This document shows, piece by piece, positions 55,221 to 64,000 of a stretch of 64,000 bases of DNA. The position numbers were made by a program, and so were the translations under genes. Below the pieces are notes generated by a model. It was not told where the DNA came from. It did no database searches and worked only from the letters and a program-made list of their open reading frames with translations. Each line of letters begins with the position of its first letter. The stretch's first letter is position 1. The DNA comes from Belliella alkalica (GTDB lineage Bacteria > Bacteroidota > Bacteroidia > Cytophagales > Cyclobacteriaceae): NCBI RefSeq assembly GCF_022549785.1, contig NZ_JAKZGO010000007.1:186001-250000 (forward strand). The letters run 5' to 3'.

Positions 55221-55592
55221 ATGCATGAGTTTCAATCGATCTACCAAGCTTTAGGTGAGGAGAAAATCAAAAGTTTAGTACATCATTTCTACTTAGGAGT
55301 AGCCAATACCCCTAGTTTGTTGGCATTATATCCAGAGGATTTAGCTCCTGCAGAAGAGCGATTATTTTTGTTTTTGCAGCAGGTTTTCGGAGGACCGCAG
55401 ACCTATTCTGACCAAAGAGGCCATCCAATGCTCCGCAAAAGGCATTTTCAATGGGAAATCGATGGAAATATGAGAAATAGTTGGCTCAATTGTATGTTTG
55501 CAGCTATGGAAAAAATAGAAATAGACCAAAATACAAAAGAAGCGATGATGCGTTATTTTGTACAAGTTGCCAACCACATGATCAATAAATAA
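55221..55592 (+). CDS. Truncated hemoglobin, group II-like
   Basis: A 123-residue globin on the compact 2/2 fold. Seen: LVHHFYLGVANTPSLLALYP (helices B-E), the loop FGGPQTYSDQRGHPMLRKRH (with probable proximal His F8) and helices G/H with MRNSWLNCMFAAMEKI. Group II proteins bind O2 or NO and may protect from nitrosative stress. It starts a four-gene run with plsC, gatC and a large membrane protein (gaps of 1 and 7 bp, then an overlap). Confidence 0.9.
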   Translation: MHEFQSIYQALGEEKIKSLVHHFYLGVANTPSLLALYPEDLAPAEERLFLFLQQVFGGPQTYSDQRGHPMLRKRHFQWEIDGNMRNSWLNCMFAAMEKIEIDQNTKEAMMRYFVQVANHMINK

Positions 55593-55593
55593 G

Positions 55594-56337
55594 ATGGTTC
55601 TTCTGAGAGGTCTCTACACAGTTTATGCTTTCATCGTTTTTTGCTTGAGTTTTATCCTCTTGTTTCCGCTGCTATTAATTACCATTTGGATACCAGGTCA
55701 GCAGAAATATGGAAGAAAAATAAACAGGTTTTGGGCAAACCTTTACTTTATATTGATTGGTCTTCCTGTGAGATTTGAAGGGAAAAAGCATGTCAAAATG
55801 GGGACACCCTACATATTCATAGCGAATCATTTTTCATATATCGATATCGCAATGATGGGGTTTGTCCCGGGAGATGTAGTTTTTATCGGAAAAAGTTCGC
55901 TAAGAAATATCCCATTGTTTGGATACTATTTCAAGAACCTTCACATTGCCGTCAATCGAGAAAGTGTGAGAAGTCGTGGAGAGGTCTTGGTCAGGGCAAA
56001 AAAAGCCATTGACAATGGTAGTAGTATTGTTATTTTTCCCGAAGGGGGAATCACTTCTACTCAGCCACCTCTCCTCAACAGATTCAAGGATGGAGCATTT
56101 AGTTTGGCAATTGACAAACAAATCCCTATAATTCCTGTAACTTTATCTTATAATCATTTAATTTTGCCAGATGAAAAATATCCCCTATTGAATTTCAAGT
56201 CAGGGAAAATCGTTTTTCACGAACCAATTTCAACCAAAGGTCTGACCACAAAAGATGTACCGATGATACGACAGCAAGCGCATCAAATCATTCAAAACCA
56301 ACTTTGGGAAGACAATAAAACAGAAAAAAAAGCTTAA
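55594..56337 (+). CDS. plsC: 1-acyl-sn-glycerol-3-phosphate acyltransferase
   Basis: A 247-residue PlsC that makes phosphatidic acid from lysophosphatidic acid at the inner membrane. An N-terminal helix (FIVFCLSFILLFPLLL) is followed by IANHFSYIDIAM (His-x4-Asp catalytic block), HIAVNRESVRSRG, IVIFPEGGITST (substrate block) and IPIIPVTLSY. It begins 1 bp after the globin stop. Confidence 0.93.
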   Translation: MVLLRGLYTVYAFIVFCLSFILLFPLLLITIWIPGQQKYGRKINRFWANLYFILIGLPVRFEGKKHVKMGTPYIFIANHFSYIDIAMMGFVPGDVVFIGKSSLRNIPLFGYYFKNLHIAVNRESVRSRGEVLVRAKKAIDNGSSIVIFPEGGITSTQPPLLNRFKDGAFSLAIDKQIPIIPVTLSYNHLILPDEKYPLLNFKSGKIVFHEPISTKGLTTKDVPMIRQQAHQIIQNQLWEDNKTEKKA

Positions 56338-56344
56338 TAGACTT

Positions 56345-56632
56345 ATGAAAATAGATGTAAATTCACTCAAAAAAATCGCACATCTTGCAAGATTAGAATT
56401 TGATGAAAAGAGTGCTGAAAAAATGACTCAAGACATGACCCAAATCCTTGATTGGGTGGAGCAATTGAATGAATTGGATACTGATAATATAGAACCAATC
56501 ACAACTATGTCATCTGAAGTGAATGTTTTGAGGGAAGATAAAGTTGGTGAGCATCTTTCTCACGAAAGTGGATTAAAAAATGCCCCACAACGTGACTCGG
56601 ACTATTTCAGAGTTCCAAAGGTAATGGAGTAA
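56345..56632 (+). CDS. gatC: Glutamyl/aspartyl-tRNA amidotransferase subunit C
   Basis: A 95-residue GatC, a wrapper subunit of GatCAB that amidates misacylated Glu-tRNA(Gln) or Asp-tRNA(Asn). Pattern: VNSLKKIAHLARLEFDEKS, ILDWVEQLNELDTDNIEPI and the C-terminal RDSDYFRVPKVM. gatA and gatB are not adjacent. Its final base pair is shared with the next gene (ATG inside the TAATG junction). Confidence 0.95.
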   Translation: MKIDVNSLKKIAHLARLEFDEKSAEKMTQDMTQILDWVEQLNELDTDNIEPITTMSSEVNVLREDKVGEHLSHESGLKNAPQRDSDYFRVPKVME

Positions 56633-59442
56633 TGTCAGTTAAAACTTTCAGGAATTTAGAAATCTTATTATTCAAAGGCCTTCCCAGTTTCATAGCTTTA
56701 TTGGGGGGGCTTTTCCTATTATTGAGTCTTTTTGTATGGGATACGCCAACCATGCCAATACTCCCGGGGGTATTTGCGGAAAGCATAAGTGTGCCTTTAC
56801 ATTTTTATAAACTAGGAACAGAAATAATCAACCTTGACATAGATAACTTTTTAGTTTTTCAAAACTTCGAGTCTTTGCCCCCTATCTTGAATACTGAATT
56901 CAGCTTGTTTTTCGGTATATTGGTTATATTGTTCTTGTGCTTTGGCTTGACGTTGATCAGCACATTGAAGAAAATGTACTTTATCGCAGGAAGTGCTGGA
57001 GCGATTTTCTTCTTTACTTTCTCTGGAATCAATGGTCTCAATATCGGTGGACTTTCCACCAATTTCCCATTGATCATCTTGCTTTTGGGAGCTTTGACTC
57101 CAGTGGCTATCATTCATTTCTTTTTAGAAAACTGGAGCTTGAGCAAGCGCTTCTTTCTCGTATCTACAAGCTTGATTGCCACCATTTTTCTACTAACCCA
57201 AATTACAGAAATAGAAGCTTCACCACTCTATTTGTCGGAAAACATCACTTTGCCTGTTGCATTTCTCGCAGTGATTTTCATGTTGCATATAGGCCATGCG
57301 GTAATTTCAAGTGCCAGCATCTTTTTGATCAAACTCAACCAAGGGGTGAAACTCAAGATCACTTGGCATATTACCATTATTTCCATCGTCTATTTCTTGC
57401 TTGTACTCTTTACACTTTTTGATACTATGGGAGAAATAAACCTTCCCTTCCCTACCCTTCCACCATTGGTGATTATGCTAGTTGCTGGCGTTTTGGGGTA
57501 CTATGTATTGGACTATAAAATAACCCAAACACCTCAAGCATTTGATCAGCCACTTATTGGGAAATCATTTTATCTAATAGGTCTTGGAGCTACTACTTGG
57601 ATTTGGGGTAAAGCTATCTATACCTACAACCAACCTTTGATCGAATTCTTCAACCACACTTTTCTTTATGGACAGATCGCTCTTTCTTTATTGTTTTTTG
57701 CCTATTTATTGACAAATTTCTCGAGTATTCTTAACAATGGAGAGCCTTTGGAAAAAGTGATCTTCAAGCCACAATTTTTTGCTTACTTCCACATGAGGAT
57801 TGGTTCGATCATGTTTTTGGTGATTTTAGTGATTTTTGCCGATGCAGTCATCGCAGTACAATTGAAATCCGCATCGCTAAATTTATCTGCCGATTATTAC
57901 TATCAAACCGATCGTCCACAGCATGCGAGAATCCTTTATGAGAATTCATGGGAAAATTATTTTAAAAATGACAGAGCAAAAAATTCCGTTGCCCACTTGT
58001 ACCTTCAAGACAAGCAACAAAACATGGCAATTAGGCATCTAGAGGAAAGTTTCGATTTTGCCCCGAATGTTCCAAACATCCTCTTGCTCAGTTCAAGATT
58101 ACATCAGGCTGATAAAATCGTGGAAGCTGTTTTCTATTTAGAAAAAGGTTTAGAATTTTTCCCTGAAAACCCAAAACTGTTGAATAATTTGGCATTGCTA
58201 TATTCAAAAATCAATCAGCCTATCAAAGCAATAGAAGTTCTTAACTCCACGAAAAATGATCAAAAAACCATAATAGCTAACAAACTAGCCTTAGAAGTTA
58301 AGCATAATATAGAAAGCAAAGAAATCCAAAACCCATCTAAAGATCAAATCCGCCAAATTAATCATCTAGCAAAAGCCAATAAGCTAGGAAACTACACTGA
58401 TTTCATCTTAGATACGGATAATCTTCCTGATCAATTTGTGTTGAAATCCTCTGGTTTGAGAAATCAATTCACGAATCAGACTGCTACAAGTTATGATAGT
58501 GACTTAACTATTCTCAATAACTTAATAAATATCCAACAATCAAGTTATGAAGAAAGAAACTATTGGGAAACAAGGGTTGTCCGAGCATTTCAAGACCAAA
58601 GGATAAATGAAACTTTGAAATTCTTGTCAGGAGCATCATTTTCTTTTCCCAACCATGCAGTAAAATACAATGTAATGTCAGCGGAAATCCTAGCTAGCCA
58701 ATTGGATTTTGAAAAAGCCGCTTTGGAACTAACTGTAGCAGCGGTAGATGGCTTTCTAAGTTTCAAGCCCCACCATTTGGCAATTCTTTATTTCAGTGGA
58801 AAAACTGAAGAAGCGAAAGCTTTACAACAAAATCAAGGGGTGAACTTTCCTAACTGGATGGGATGGGATGATAGAGGGGAATTGTTGGAAAATGACCAAA
58901 CAAAGTTCTATGAAATCCTCAGTACTTTCCATCAAAGTACAAAAGAAAAGTTGATGTTAAATCTTGAAGAGTTGATCACTGAAAACTTCAAGAGTGATTT
59001 GGCGAATTACCTAATGCTATATAAATCACATTGGTTAGAAAAAGAGGATTTTGATTATTTGGAAAAACTGTTGACGCAAGGTGTAAATGCAATTTGGACA
59101 AAAGAGGAATTTGAAGAATTGAAAGAAGTTTTGGGAAAAGGTAAAGGCCAAATACAATCTGAAAAAATAAAGAAAATGCTGAAGCCGGAAATTTCAAAAA
59201 CAAAGAATGCTTATGTAACTCCTTTGATTTTTCAAGCTTTGGCAAATGAAAAAGAAGCTTTGAAAAGATATGAAATTCTTCAGGAATCAATTCAATTCAA
59301 CAAAGATCCCATTCTTTGGATGGCCTATGTAAAAGAAAGTAGAAATAATGGACTGGGGAATTATGGTACAAAAGCAATAGAAGACATGTCAAAATGGCTC
59401 TCTTTTGAAGAATTAGAAAAATTAATGATTGAAAACTTGTAA
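56632..59442 (+). CDS. Unrecognised 936-residue membrane protein with TPR-like C-terminal half
   Basis: I do not recognise a named family. Residues 1-430 hold about ten hydrophobic helices (e.g. [38 protein letters not shown]). After the last helix ([18 protein letters not shown]) a soluble helical region begins, with TPR-like repeats: [40 protein letters not shown] and [20 protein letters not shown]. The far C-terminus is Lys/Glu-rich helix. It starts on the gatC stop codon, in a run with trHb and plsC. A scaffold in the inner membrane is plausible; function unknown. Confidence 0.8.
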   Translation: MSVKTFRNLEILLFKGLPSFIALLGGLFLLLSLFVWDTPTMPILPGVFAESISVPLHFYKLGTEIINLDIDNFLVFQNFESLPPILNTEFSLFFGILVILFLCFGLTLISTLKKMYFIAGSAGAIFFFTFSGINGLNIGGLSTNFPLIILLLGALTPVAIIHFFLENWSLSKRFFLVSTSLIATIFLLTQITEIEASPLYLSENITLPVAFLAVIFMLHIGHAVISSASIFLIKLNQGVKLKITWHITIISIVYFLLVLFTLFDTMGEINLPFPTLPPLVIMLVAGVLGYYVLDYKITQTPQAFDQPLIGKSFYLIGLGATTWIWGKAIYTYNQPLIEFFNHTFLYGQIALSLLFFAYLLTNFSSILNNGEPLEKVIFKPQFFAYFHMRIGSIMFLVILVIFADAVIAVQLKSASLNLSADYYYQTDRPQHARILYENSWENYFKNDRAKNSVAHLYLQDKQQNMAIRHLEESFDFAPNVPNILLLSSRLHQADKIVEAVFYLEKGLEFFPENPKLLNNLALLYSKINQPIKAIEVLNSTKNDQKTIIANKLALEVKHNIESKEIQNPSKDQIRQINHLAKANKLGNYTDFILDTDNLPDQFVLKSSGLRNQFTNQTATSYDSDLTILNNLINIQQSSYEERNYWETRVVRAFQDQRINETLKFLSGASFSFPNHAVKYNVMSAEILASQLDFEKAALELTVAAVDGFLSFKPHHLAILYFSGKTEEAKALQQNQGVNFPNWMGWDDRGELLENDQTKFYEILSTFHQSTKEKLMLNLEELITENFKSDLANYLMLYKSHWLEKEDFDYLEKLLTQGVNAIWTKEEFEELKEVLGKGKGQIQSEKIKKMLKPEISKTKNAYVTPLIFQALANEKEALKRYEILQESIQFNKDPILWMAYVKESRNNGLGNYGTKAIEDMSKWLSFEELEKLMIENL

Positions 59443-59519
59443 AATTTAACACCGTTAATCAAATTAATTTTTCCTTTTTGATCAATTCAACTAAATTCAG
59501 GAATTCAAAACAATTGACC

Positions 59520-60242
59520 ATGAAAAAAATAATAGAAACATCCGATATTCAAAAGACATATAAAATGGGGGCTGAAGAAGTTAGAGCTTTGAAATCAGTA
59601 TCTATTTCGGTCAATAAAGGTGAATATGTGGCATTTATGGGACCTTCAGGTTCTGGAAAGTCCACATTGATGAATATTATTGGCTGCTTGGATACTCCTT
59701 CAGCAGGAACTTACATATTAAATGAAAAGGATGTGAGTGACATGTCCGAAAATGAATTGGCTGAAATCAGGAACAAAGAAATTGGGTTTGTATTCCAAAC
59801 ATTCAACCTACTTCCTAGGGCAAGTTGTCTTGAAAATGTAGCCCTACCTTTGATTTATGCTGGATATAATAAGTCAGATAGAGAAGATAAAGCTTTCATA
59901 GCTCTGAAAAACGTAGGTTTAGCTGACCGTGTTCATCATAAACCAAACGAACTTTCTGGTGGTCAAAGACAAAGAGTAGCCATTGCAAGGGCACTTGTAA
60001 ATGATCCAAGTATTATCTTAGCAGATGAACCAACCGGAAACTTGGATACCAAAACCTCTTACAGTATTATGGAGCTTTTTCATGAATTGCATCAAAAGGG
60101 AAATACCATCATCATGGTAACACATGAAGATGATATCGCACACTATGCACATAGAGTCATTAGGCTTCGTGATGGTTTGGTAGAATCAGACGAGATCAAC
60201 CTTAACCCTACTAGAGCAGTAACCGTAGAATTAGACGAGTAA
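59520..60242 (+). CDS. ABC transporter ATP-binding protein (LolD/MacB-like)
   Basis: A 240-residue ATPase: Walker [11 protein letters not shown]-loop [11 protein letters not shown], signature [15 protein letters not shown], Walker [13 protein letters not shown] and switch His MVTHEDD. It resembles the LolD/MacB group that works with FtsX-like permeases in lipoprotein release or efflux. No permease gene is adjacent, so its partner must be encoded elsewhere. The ATG at 59520 is preferred over an in-frame TTG at 59478. Confidence 0.9.
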   Translation: MKKIIETSDIQKTYKMGAEEVRALKSVSISVNKGEYVAFMGPSGSGKSTLMNIIGCLDTPSAGTYILNEKDVSDMSENELAEIRNKEIGFVFQTFNLLPRASCLENVALPLIYAGYNKSDREDKAFIALKNVGLADRVHHKPNELSGGQRQRVAIARALVNDPSIILADEPTGNLDTKTSYSIMELFHELHQKGNTIIMVTHEDDIAHYAHRVIRLRDGLVESDEINLNPTRAVTVELDE

Positions 60243-60244
60243 AA

Positions 60245-60309
60245 AAGCATCTTTTTATAAATAGATTCTTACTTTTGTAAGAAGGTACATTTTTACCTTC
60301 AGGATGCTT
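60245..60309 (+). promoter_or_regulatory. Nested inverted repeats in the leader of the cobalamin adenosyltransferase gene
   Basis: Outer arms AAGCATC (60245-60251) and GATGCTT (60303-60309) enclose two hairpins: TTCTTAC/GTAAGAA (60266-60283, loop TTTT) and GAAGGTA/TACCTTC (60281-60300, loop CATTTT). The inner hairpins share three bases, so they could compete or switch. No cobalamin-riboswitch B12 box is seen. It ends 14 nt before the ATG. Confidence 0.45.
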
Positions 60310-60323
60310 ATCTAGCGTAATAA

Positions 60324-60872
60324 ATGAAAATTTATACTAAGACCGGTGATACCGGAACCACATCTCTTCTTGGTGGAAAAAGAGTGTCCAAAGGACATAT
60401 CAAGATAGATGCATACGGAACTGTTGATGAACTGAATTCTTACATAGGATTACTTAGAGACCAAGAGGTCAACAAAAGTCGTGAAGTAATTCTTAAAGAA
60501 ATCCAAGACAGATTATTTACTTTAGGTGCTACTTTGGCTACAGAAGTAGGCAAATCAAATATAAAAAAACCTGATCTCCATCAGGAAGATATTGAGCTGC
60601 TTGAAAAAGAGATTGACCTGATGGAAGAAAAACTTCCTCCACTCCGTAATTTTATTCTTCCAGGTGGTCATCAGGCAATATCTTTTTGTCATTTAGCCAG
60701 AACGGTCTGTCGTAGAACCGAAAGATGCGTTATACTTTTGATGGAAATAGAACCTGTTGATCAAATTATTTTAAGTTATTTAAACAGACTTTCAGACTAC
60801 CTATTTGTATTGGGACGTCTTATGGCGATAGATCTAGAAGTAGAAGAAGTAACCTGGAAACCAAGAGCATAA
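60324..60872 (+). CDS. Cob(I)yrinic acid a,c-diamide adenosyltransferase, PduO type
   Basis: A 182-residue PduO-type ATP:corrinoid adenosyltransferase that makes adenosylcobalamin. Seen: YTKTGDTGTTSLLGGKRVSK (ATP-binding N-terminus), DAYGTVDELNSYIGLLRD, FILPGGHQAISFCHLARTVC and RRTERCVI (ATP/corrin contacts). It implies B12 salvage rather than de novo synthesis, since no other cob genes are here. ilvE follows after 3 bp, so they may be co-transcribed. A structured leader precedes it. Confidence 0.93.
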   Translation: MKIYTKTGDTGTTSLLGGKRVSKGHIKIDAYGTVDELNSYIGLLRDQEVNKSREVILKEIQDRLFTLGATLATEVGKSNIKKPDLHQEDIELLEKEIDLMEEKLPPLRNFILPGGHQAISFCHLARTVCRRTERCVILLMEIEPVDQIILSYLNRLSDYLFVLGRLMAIDLEVEEVTWKPRA

Positions 60873-60875
60873 ATC

Positions 60876-61946
60876 ATGATGAATACTACTTTAAACATAG
60901 AAATCAACAAAACAAAAGTATCAAAATTACCTCAGACGAATTTTGATGATTTAAAATTTGGTCAAACTATCAGTGATCACATGTTTGTGGCGGATTTTGA
61001 AAACGGAGAATGGGGAAATTTCCGAATCGAACCTTATGCTCCACTACAGTTAAATCCTGCTAATGCAACCTTGCATTATGGCCAATCTGTGTTCGAGGGG
61101 ATGAAAGCCTATAAAAACGAAAATGGCGAGGCTTTGATTTTTAGAGCTGATGCAAACCAAAAGAGGCTGAATGAATCAGCCAAAAGAATGTGCATTCCAG
61201 AAGTTCCTGAGCAACTTTTTATGGACGGACTCACTCAATTGTTAGAAGTTGATAAAGATTGGATTCCCAATAAACCTGGTTGCTCACTTTACATCAGACC
61301 TTTTGTATTCGCTACGGATGATTACTTGGGGATAAGACCTTCGGAAAAGTATAAATTCATGATTTTTACCTGTCCTGTTGGGAATTATTATTCCAAACCA
61401 GTTTCTGTGAAAGTCGAATGTCAATATACAAGAGCTGCTGAAGGCGGCACAGGCTTTGCGAAAGCTGCTGGTAACTATGCAGGCTCACTCTATCCTGCAT
61501 TGCAAGCCCAGAAGCAAGGCTATGATCAATTACTATGGACAGATGGAAAATCTCATCAGCACATAGAAGAAAGTGGAACGATGAACGTAATGTTTATGAT
61601 CAATGCTTCACTGATCACCGCTCCTACCACTACAGGTACTATCCTGAAAGGTATCACAAGAGATAGCGTTTTGACACTTGCCAGAGAGATGGGCGTGAAG
61701 GTAGAAGAGAGATTCTTAAGAGTAACAGAGCTTGAGGATGCTTTGAGAAGCGGAACTTTAGTAGAAGCTTTTGGTACAGGGACTGCAGCCACGATAGCAC
61801 ATATTGCAAAAATTCATATCAATGGAAATGACTATGAACTGCCCCAGAAAGATAGCTCAGCCTTTAGCAATATCATCTTAGAAACATTAGATGGTATCAA
61901 ATATGGTAAACTAGAAGATAAACATAATTGGATCATTAAGATTTGA
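60876..61946 (+). CDS. ilvE: Branched-chain amino-acid aminotransferase
   Basis: A 356-residue class IV PLP transaminase that interconverts Leu/Ile/Val and their 2-oxo acids. Seen: LNPANATLHYGQSVFEGMKAY (conserved N-terminal domain), CSLYIRPFVFATDDYLGI, GFAKAAGNYAGSLYPA (PLP Lys in FAKAAGNY) and GTGTAATIAHI. It belongs to the large BCAT group II, as eukaryotic and many Bacteroidota enzymes do. Two ATG codons in tandem begin the gene. Confidence 0.95.
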   Translation: MMNTTLNIEINKTKVSKLPQTNFDDLKFGQTISDHMFVADFENGEWGNFRIEPYAPLQLNPANATLHYGQSVFEGMKAYKNENGEALIFRADANQKRLNESAKRMCIPEVPEQLFMDGLTQLLEVDKDWIPNKPGCSLYIRPFVFATDDYLGIRPSEKYKFMIFTCPVGNYYSKPVSVKVECQYTRAAEGGTGFAKAAGNYAGSLYPALQAQKQGYDQLLWTDGKSHQHIEESGTMNVMFMINASLITAPTTTGTILKGITRDSVLTLAREMGVKVEERFLRVTELEDALRSGTLVEAFGTGTAATIAHIAKIHINGNDYELPQKDSSAFSNIILETLDGIKYGKLEDKHNWIIKI

Positions 61947-61967
61947 TCACTAAATATTTCTACTGAG

Positions 61968-61999
61968 AAAGTGTCAAAGTAAATCTTGACACTTTTTTT
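61968..61999 (+). terminator. Intrinsic terminator after ilvE
   Basis: AAAGTGTCAA / TTGACACTTT, a perfect 10-bp stem with an 8-nt loop and T-run. Confidence 0.9.
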
Positions 62000-62093
62000 A
62001 TGTTTAAGAATAAAATAGGAGTCAAACTAAACTTAGAATTACCCAAATTTTGAAAATATTTTGATATCTTGAATTTAAATCAACTAAGTAATA

Positions 62094-62612
62094 ATGAAGT
62101 ATTATATTTTTAAAATTTCTGCATGCATCTTTCTTTTATCTATCATCAATCTTGGTGATGCTTTTGCCCAAAAGTTTATTTTGCTACAAAAAGGTACAAA
62201 TCAAAAAAGTAGATTGAAATATGAGGTTGGCGAGACTTTTACATACAAAAGTAAAAAAAATGATTACTACATCACGGATGTAATCAAAGACATACAAACT
62301 GATATAATTGTCCTTTCAGAAAACATTTTGAGACCAGAAGACATAACCTCTGTGGAAATTCTTCACAAGGACCATAGGAACAGCACAATTAAAAATCTCT
62401 CAACATTAAGCTATGGAGCTGGATTGATTTTAGTTACAGCAGAATCAATCAACTCACTCTATCACGATGGTTCTTTTGGGATTAGTTCAGGAGGATTGAT
62501 TACAGCTGGAGCTCTATTCGGAACGGGATTCACACTTTCCAAAGTCAGGTACAGGCATTTCAAAAATACCAAAAGAAACAAAATTCAATTGGTGATCTTG
62601 TATGGAGATTAG
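62094..62612 (+). CDS. Exported hypothetical protein
   Basis: 172 residues with a signal peptide (CIFLLSIINLGDAFAQ, cut likely after AFA). The mature part begins with beta-strand-like segments (FILLQKGTNQKSRLKYEVGE, YYITDVIKDIQTDIIVL), then a hydrophobic Gly-rich stretch (GGLITAGALFGTGFTLSKV) and a basic tail. The mature half-domain resembles small Cytophagales proteins with an SH3-like start. I do not recognise a function. It is monocistronic, between ilvE and prfB. Confidence 0.65.
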   Translation: MKYYIFKISACIFLLSIINLGDAFAQKFILLQKGTNQKSRLKYEVGETFTYKSKKNDYYITDVIKDIQTDIIVLSENILRPEDITSVEILHKDHRNSTIKNLSTLSYGAGLILVTAESINSLYHDGSFGISSGGLITAGALFGTGFTLSKVRYRHFKNTKRNKIQLVILYGD

Positions 62613-62673
62613 CAAATGAATAGGTTTCTAGTATAATTTTTACGATTTTTGCATTCGAAAACTAAATAAATTT

Positions 62674-63775
62674 ATGACATCAGACCAGTTGAAAGACTTG
62701 AAAGCCCGCGTTTCGGCTTTGAGGAGGTATCTTTGACTACGATCGTAAGATTGAAGAAATAGAAGATCTCGAGGCCGTGTCTGCGCAAGCAGACTTTTGG
62801 AATAATCCAGACGAGGCCGAAAAAACAATGAAAGTAATTCAAGGAAAAAAATCCTGGACCAACGCCTATGAAAAAGTAGCGACCGGGATTCAAGACTTGG
62901 AAGTTCTATATGAATTTTACTCAATGGATGAAGTTTCTGAAGAGGAACTAAAAGCTGAATTCAGCAAAGTCTATCAGAATGTAGAGGAGTTAGAACTTAA
63001 AAAAATGCTAAGTAGTGAGGAAGATCAGCTTAGCGCACTCATGGAAATCAATCCTGGAGCAGGTGGAACAGAAAGCAATGACTGGGCATCTATTTTGATG
63101 AGGATGTATATCATGTGGGGAGAAAAAAACGGATATAAAGTTCGTGAAGTCGATCTACAAGAAGGTGAAGTTGCCGGAATCAAATCTGTGACTTTGGAAT
63201 TTGATGGTCCTCTAGCCTATGGGTTTTTGAAATCTGAAATAGGTGTACACAGATTGGTCAGGATTTCTCCATTTGACAGTAGTGGGAGAAGACACACCTC
63301 TTTTGCTTCGATTTATGTGTATCCAGTGATAGACGATACCATTGAAATCGAAATCAATCCAAGTGATGTAGAGCTCCACACTTCAAGATCAGGAGGTGCT
63401 GGTGGACAGAATGTCAACAAAGTGGAAACAAAAGTTCAGCTTACACACAAGCCAACAGGTATTGTCGTGGTCTGTCAAATCGAAAGATCACAACTAGCAA
63501 ACAGGGAGAAAGCCATGCAAATGCTTAAATCCCGACTTTACCAATTGGAAATGGAAAAGAGGAATGCTGAGCGTGCAAAAGTAGAATCTGGTAAAATGCG
63601 GATTGACTTTGGTTCCCAAATTAGAAACTATGTCCTACATCCATACAAACTAGTAAAAGACGCAAGAACAGGCCATGAAACATCTGATGCTCAATCGGTA
63701 TTGGACGGAAATGTAAATGAATTCATTAAGGCATTCTTATTGGCACAAAGCGAAGAAGAAGCCAACAAAGAGTAA
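62674..63775 (+). CDS. prfB: Peptide chain release factor 2, with programmed +1 frameshift
   Basis: RF2 ends translation at UGA and UAA. The first 20 codons run from the ATG at 62674 to CTT (62731-62733), then an in-frame TGA (62734-62736). A +1 shift at CTT-T gives GAC TAC GAT and continues to 63775, for 366 residues, as expected for RF2. Reading from only the downstream frame would give a truncated protein. Domain motifs: [33 protein letters not shown] (SPF codon recognition) and [16 protein letters not shown] (GGQ, peptidyl-tRNA hydrolysis). RF2 itself recognises the internal UGA, giving autoregulation. Confidence 0.96.
62722..62737 (+). promoter_or_regulatory. prfB programmed +1 frameshift site
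   Basis: AGGAGGTATCTTTGAC: an internal Shine-Dalgarno (AGGAGG) 3 nt before the slippery CTT-TGA-C. This matches the classical RF2 site, including the C after the stop and the spacing. Low RF2 lets the ribosome slip +1 from CTT. Confidence 0.95.
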
Positions 63776-63796
63776 AGTTTATAGTTAATTCTTGGC

Positions 63797-63860
63797 AAAC
63801 CTCTCAGGAAATTTTTGGTATAAAAAGTATCAATGTTTACTCCCTGAGAGGTTTCTTTAT
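63797..63860 (+). terminator. Long-loop hairpin after prfB
   Basis: AAACCTCTCAGG (63797-63808) and CCTGAGAGGTTT (63843-63854) are perfect 12-bp arms separated by 34 nt, followed by CTTTATTT. The right arm with its T-rich tail looks like a terminator. The long loop is unusual. Confidence 0.6.
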
Positions 63861-63891
63861 TTAAAACTGAATTCAAGTCAATAAATTTGTA

Positions 63892-64000
63892 ATGCATAGG
63901 TTTATCCCACCCTTTTTTACGCTAAATTTTTTTACTCTATGTTTGAGTTCATTCTTATTTTTTGCAAGTTTCAATATGATCATTCCGGAACTTCCCTCCT
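63892..64000 (+). CDS. Start of an MFS transporter gene (cut by window edge)
   Basis: 36 codons are visible, beginning ATG CAT AGG. The encoded stretch has TLCLSSFLFFASFNMIIPEL at the first helix, the N-terminus typical of major facilitator superfamily drug/metabolite exporters in Bacteroidota. No other domain is in the window, so the substrate is unknown. Confidence 0.65.
   Translation, partial: MHRFIPPFFTLNFFTLCLSSFLFFASFNMIIPELPS

Noticed and set aside
59443-59519. Terminator between the 936-residue protein and the ABC ATPase gene
   Set aside because: Only weak complementarity is visible; no stem longer than 5 bp with a T-run could be supported.
60245-60309. Cobalamin riboswitch before the adenosyltransferase gene
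   Set aside because: The conserved B12 box and the long paired aptamer are not present in this 80-bp leader.

Overview
This is a chromosomal segment of a Bacteroidota bacterium, most likely order Cytophagales and close to Cyclobacteriaceae (Algoriphagus/Belliella-like; this rank is inference). The evidence is an AT-rich genome, a SusC/SusD pair, a type IX secretion (T9SS) sorting domain, Bacteroidota-type promoters (TTTG, about 20 nt, TAnnTTTG), few strong Shine-Dalgarno sites, and clusters such as DUF177-rpmF-fabH-efp-accB-accC. No insertion sequence, prophage, CRISPR array, rRNA or tRNA was found. Most of the window is core metabolism and ion homeostasis.

Layout. 1-4.4 kb: a truncated S10 carboxypeptidase, a degenerate GGATATT repeat tract, a potassium-channel-like protein, a palindromic intergenic element and a NhaP2-type antiporter. 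4.4-7 kb: PEP carboxylase. 7-14 kb: a complete mrpABCDEFG cation/proton antiporter operon, translationally coupled to a lactonase-like lipoprotein. 14-22.7 kb: asnA, a cold-shock protein, an MscS channel, a MenC-like enolase-superfamily enzyme, queA, a stand-alone LytTR protein, a YjdM zinc-ribbon protein, a Tat-exported Gfo/Idh/MocA oxidoreductase and a propeller-like lipoprotein. 22.7-25.8 kb: a thiamine salvage operon thiM-thiE-thiD-tenA behind a TPP riboswitch. 26-30.7 kb: a 1581-residue T9SS-exported multidomain protein with an endonuclease/exonuclease/phosphatase domain. 30.9-39.6 kb: an acyltransferase, an orphan GAF histidine kinase, a geranylgeranyl-reductase-family flavoprotein and a susCD pair. 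40-49 kb: membrane pyrophosphatase, a Crp/Fnr regulator, DUF4260, HIT, greA, a 2-hydroxyacid dehydrogenase, a noncoding mosaic of small palindromes, mgtE and rsmA. 49-55 kb: pdxA and the DUF177/L32/fatty-acid-initiation cluster. 55-64 kb: truncated hemoglobin, plsC, gatC, an unrecognised 936-residue membrane/TPR protein, a LolD-like ATPase, PduO-type adenosyltransferase, ilvE, a small exported protein, prfB with its programmed frameshift, and the start of an MFS gene.

How the genes fit together. NhaP2, Mrp, the proton/sodium-pumping pyrophosphatase, MscS, MgtE and a K+-channel-like protein suggest cells that manage Na+/K+/H+ and osmotic stress, as in marine or saline habitats. The fatty-acid and phospholipid genes (accB, accC, fabH, plsC and a second acyltransferase) are concentrated in the window.

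The most interesting unexplained material is noncoding. First, a family of short palindromic elements has the core TATCCGCAATG. Two homologous intergenic stretches 31 kb apart belong to it, and one carries an extra 72 bp with 15-bp inverted arms. Second, at 46.4 kb a 19-bp palindrome appears to interrupt one of two copies of a sequence whose uninterrupted copy lies 75 bp away. Third, nested inverted repeats precede the cobalamin adenosyltransferase gene, and a palindrome overlaps the candidate mrp promoter.
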